Assembly: GCA_030530285.1 (NCBI GenBank)
Contig: JAUMVD010000010.1
Location: 1 to 43,566 of the forward strand
Reading direction: 5' to 3'
Source of the DNA: Bacillota bacterium
GTDB taxonomy: Bacteria; Bacillota; Clostridia; Peptostreptococcales; Anaerovoracaceae
DNA length: 43,566 nucleotides
This document shows, in pieces, positions 42,491-43,566 of this stretch. Position numbers and translations under genes: made by a program. The notes beneath the pieces are model-generated. The model was not told the origin of the DNA. It saw only the letters and a list, made by a program, of their open reading frames with translations, and searched no databases. Numbering within the stretch: the stretch's first letter is position 1; the number at the start of each line of letters is the position of its first letter.

Positions 42491-43566
42491 ATGAATATTG
42501 ACGAGGTTTTAGCAAAAGAAGAAAAGCAGATTTTTGATCGGAAGAGCATTGGCATTGCACCGAAAGCCCTTGCGGTCACTTTGTGTGCTTTCGCCAATGC
42601 TGACGGAGGAACGGTAGCTGTCGGAATCACTGATAAAACACGGACTGTTCAGGGCGTGGATTATGAAACGAAACGATTGAACGATATCTTGTGTGCTCCT
42701 GTGGATTTCTGTGATCCAACGATTCCTGTAACACCCGAGTATGTTCCGTGCATTGACGAAAAGGGACGCGAGAACCATGTCCTGCTCATGCATGTTGAGG
42801 CCAGCCCCAAGATGCATGCAAATCAGGCAGACGAAGTCTACGTGCGCGTCGGCGATAAGAATAAGAAACTCAATTTCCAGGATCGTCTGAACCTGATGTA
42901 CAGCAAAGGCCTGCGGTACTTTGAGGATGAGCCTGCAACGGATGCTGATCTAACCGACATTGATCTTCGGTTCGTGGAGGAATATCTTCAGCATATCCAT
43001 TACGGCAAGGGAGCAGAGGAATACCTGCGGCAGAACAAGAGCTTTATTACAGAGAAGAACGGTGTCGCTTATATCAGCAACGCTGCAATCCTTCTTTTTG
43101 GCAAGGATCCGCAGAAGTTCTTCCCACGGGCGACGATTCGGTTTATCAAATACGATGGTATCGAGGCGAAGGTTGGCCGGGAGATGAATGTTGTGAAGGA
43201 TGTGACTTTCACCGGACGCATTCTGGATCAGGTACGTAAGGCCATCGACTACATTCAGATTCAGATGAAGGAAAAGACCTATCTCGGCAGTAACGGAGTG
43301 TTTGTCGAGGAACCGGAATACAGTGAATTTGTCCGCACTGAGATTGTTGTGAATGCTGCATGCCATCGCGACTATTCGATTCGCGGCACCGATATCCAGA
43401 TCAAGATGTTCGATGACCGGCTGGAAGTCGACAGCCCCGGCGCTTTTGCCGGACTGGTTACAAAGGAAAACATCCGCTATACCCACTTCTCCCGTAATCC
43501 GAAGATCGCAGCCTTTCTGAAAGACTATGACTACGTCAAAGAGTTCGGTGAGGGCGTGGACAGAAT
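42491..43566 (+). CDS. AlbA_2 / HATPase_c_4 protein (COG2865-like), cut by the window edge
   Basis: The frame is open from ATG 42491 to the last base (358 codons seen). GGAGG is ten bases upstream. The N-terminal part (about 1-120) is a Schlafen-type AlbA_2 domain: EEKQIFDRKS, ALAVTLCAFANADGGTVAVG and later DEVYVRVGDKNKKL. The later part carries the ATPase landmarks of this family, SEFVRTEIVVNAACHRDY near 280 and DDRLEVDSPGAF near 310. Such proteins are called RecG-related or transcriptional regulators; several act in mobile-element or phage defence contexts, unproven here. GC content rises again here compared with the cargo. Confidence 0.85.
   Translation, partial: MNIDEVLAKEEKQIFDRKSIGIAPKALAVTLCAFANADGGTVAVGITDKTRTVQGVDYETKRLNDILCAPVDFCDPTIPVTPEYVPCIDEKGRENHVLLMHVEASPKMHANQADEVYVRVGDKNKKLNFQDRLNLMYSKGLRYFEDEPATDADLTDIDLRFVEEYLQHIHYGKGAEEYLRQNKSFITEKNGVAYISNAAILLFGKDPQKFFPRATIRFIKYDGIEAKVGREMNVVKDVTFTGRILDQVRKAIDYIQIQMKEKTYLGSNGVFVEEPEYSEFVRTEIVVNAACHRDYSIRGTDIQIKMFDDRLEVDSPGAFAGLVTKENIRYTHFSRNPKIAAFLKDYDYVKEFGEGVDR

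Larger units (their letters stand above)
30160..43566. mobile_element. Integrated mobilizable/plasmid-like element at tRNA-Lys (left part)
   Basis: From the tRNA-Lys end rightward the gene order is int, xre, xis, parM-like, RHH, repA_N, dnaC-like, oriT candidate, relaxase, then AT-rich cargo to the window edge. No VirB4, VirD4/TcpA or other transfer-channel genes are seen, so it is either an integrative mobilizable element or the part of an ICE before its transfer genes. The right limit is outside the window. The ParM/RHH and RepA_N genes suggest an extrachromosomal replicating phase after excision. Confidence 0.8.

Noticed and set aside
1..43566. CRISPR array or cas genes to go with the CARF nuclease
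   Set aside because: No regularly spaced direct repeats and no Cas10, Cas1 or Csm/Cmr-like frames were seen on either strand.
42240..43566. Right-hand copy of the tRNA-Lys end (attR)
   Set aside because: I looked for TTCGAACCCCTGATGG-like sequence to the window end and found none; the right border is further out.

Overview
The window reads as chromosomal DNA of an anaerobic, amino-acid-fermenting member of the Clostridia; something near Eubacteriales family XIII/Anaerovoracaceae is my guess, not shown. Supporting this are an oxygen-sensitive indolepyruvate:ferredoxin oxidoreductase, clostridial-type GlnRS, thiolase, NhaC and SurE, strong AGGAGG ribosome sites, and a RepA_N/MobP-type mobile element. 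The left 30 kb is a compact, rather GC-rich core. The right 13 kb is an integrated mobile element that becomes clearly AT-rich from about 37.5 kb.

Layout. 1-585 (+): the end of an NhaC antiporter, a terminator and a small membrane protein. 615-5634 (-): glnS, a U32 peptidase-family protein and a CARF-nuclease (Card1/Can2, DUF1887-like), overlapping or almost touching. 5691-15895 (-): one tight eight-gene operon, iorA-iorB-paaK-like ligase-class I/II aminotransferase-class III aminotransferase-class II aldolase-FGGY kinase-MFS, read from an extended -10 promoter in front of iorA. The first four genes fit aromatic amino acid to arylpyruvate to arylacetyl-CoA; the last four suggest a second substrate that is taken up, phosphorylated and cleaved. 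16042-17223 (-): thlA with its own promoter and terminator. 17392-21877 (-): a DNA-repair-like radical SAM/TIGR03915 pair, then surE, an isochorismatase-fold hydrolase and a DUF2156 protein. 21948-25703 (-): aconitase, NAD-type isocitrate dehydrogenase and a FadR/GntR regulator, with a good sigma-A promoter and an inverted repeat at the start site. 25846-30003 (+): a D-2-hydroxyacid dehydrogenase, a membrane protein, DUF169, an Mrp/NBP35 ATPase and two small membrane-anchored proteins.

A tRNA-Lys(CUU) gene at 30108-30183 marks the junction. Beside it begins an integrated element: tyrosine integrase, XRE repressor, a divergent excisionase, a ParM-like actin and an RHH partner, RepA_N initiator, DnaC-like ATPase, a candidate oriT and a MobP-like relaxase. 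No type IV secretion gene lies in the window, so it looks like a mobilizable (IME) or plasmid-like element, or the left part of an ICE. Behind the relaxase is an AT-rich cargo block: an ECF-type sigma factor and its membrane anti-sigma partner, two secreted proteins, a decayed secreted-protein gene, a small membrane protein and a lipoprotein. An AlbA_2/HATPase (COG2865-like) gene runs off the right edge. No second att copy is visible.

Best leads for something undescribed are the CARF nuclease with no CRISPR array or cas gene nearby, the mixed eight-gene catabolic operon, the sigma-controlled secreted cargo of the element, and a Gly/Ala/Ser insert shared by two unrelated proteins.
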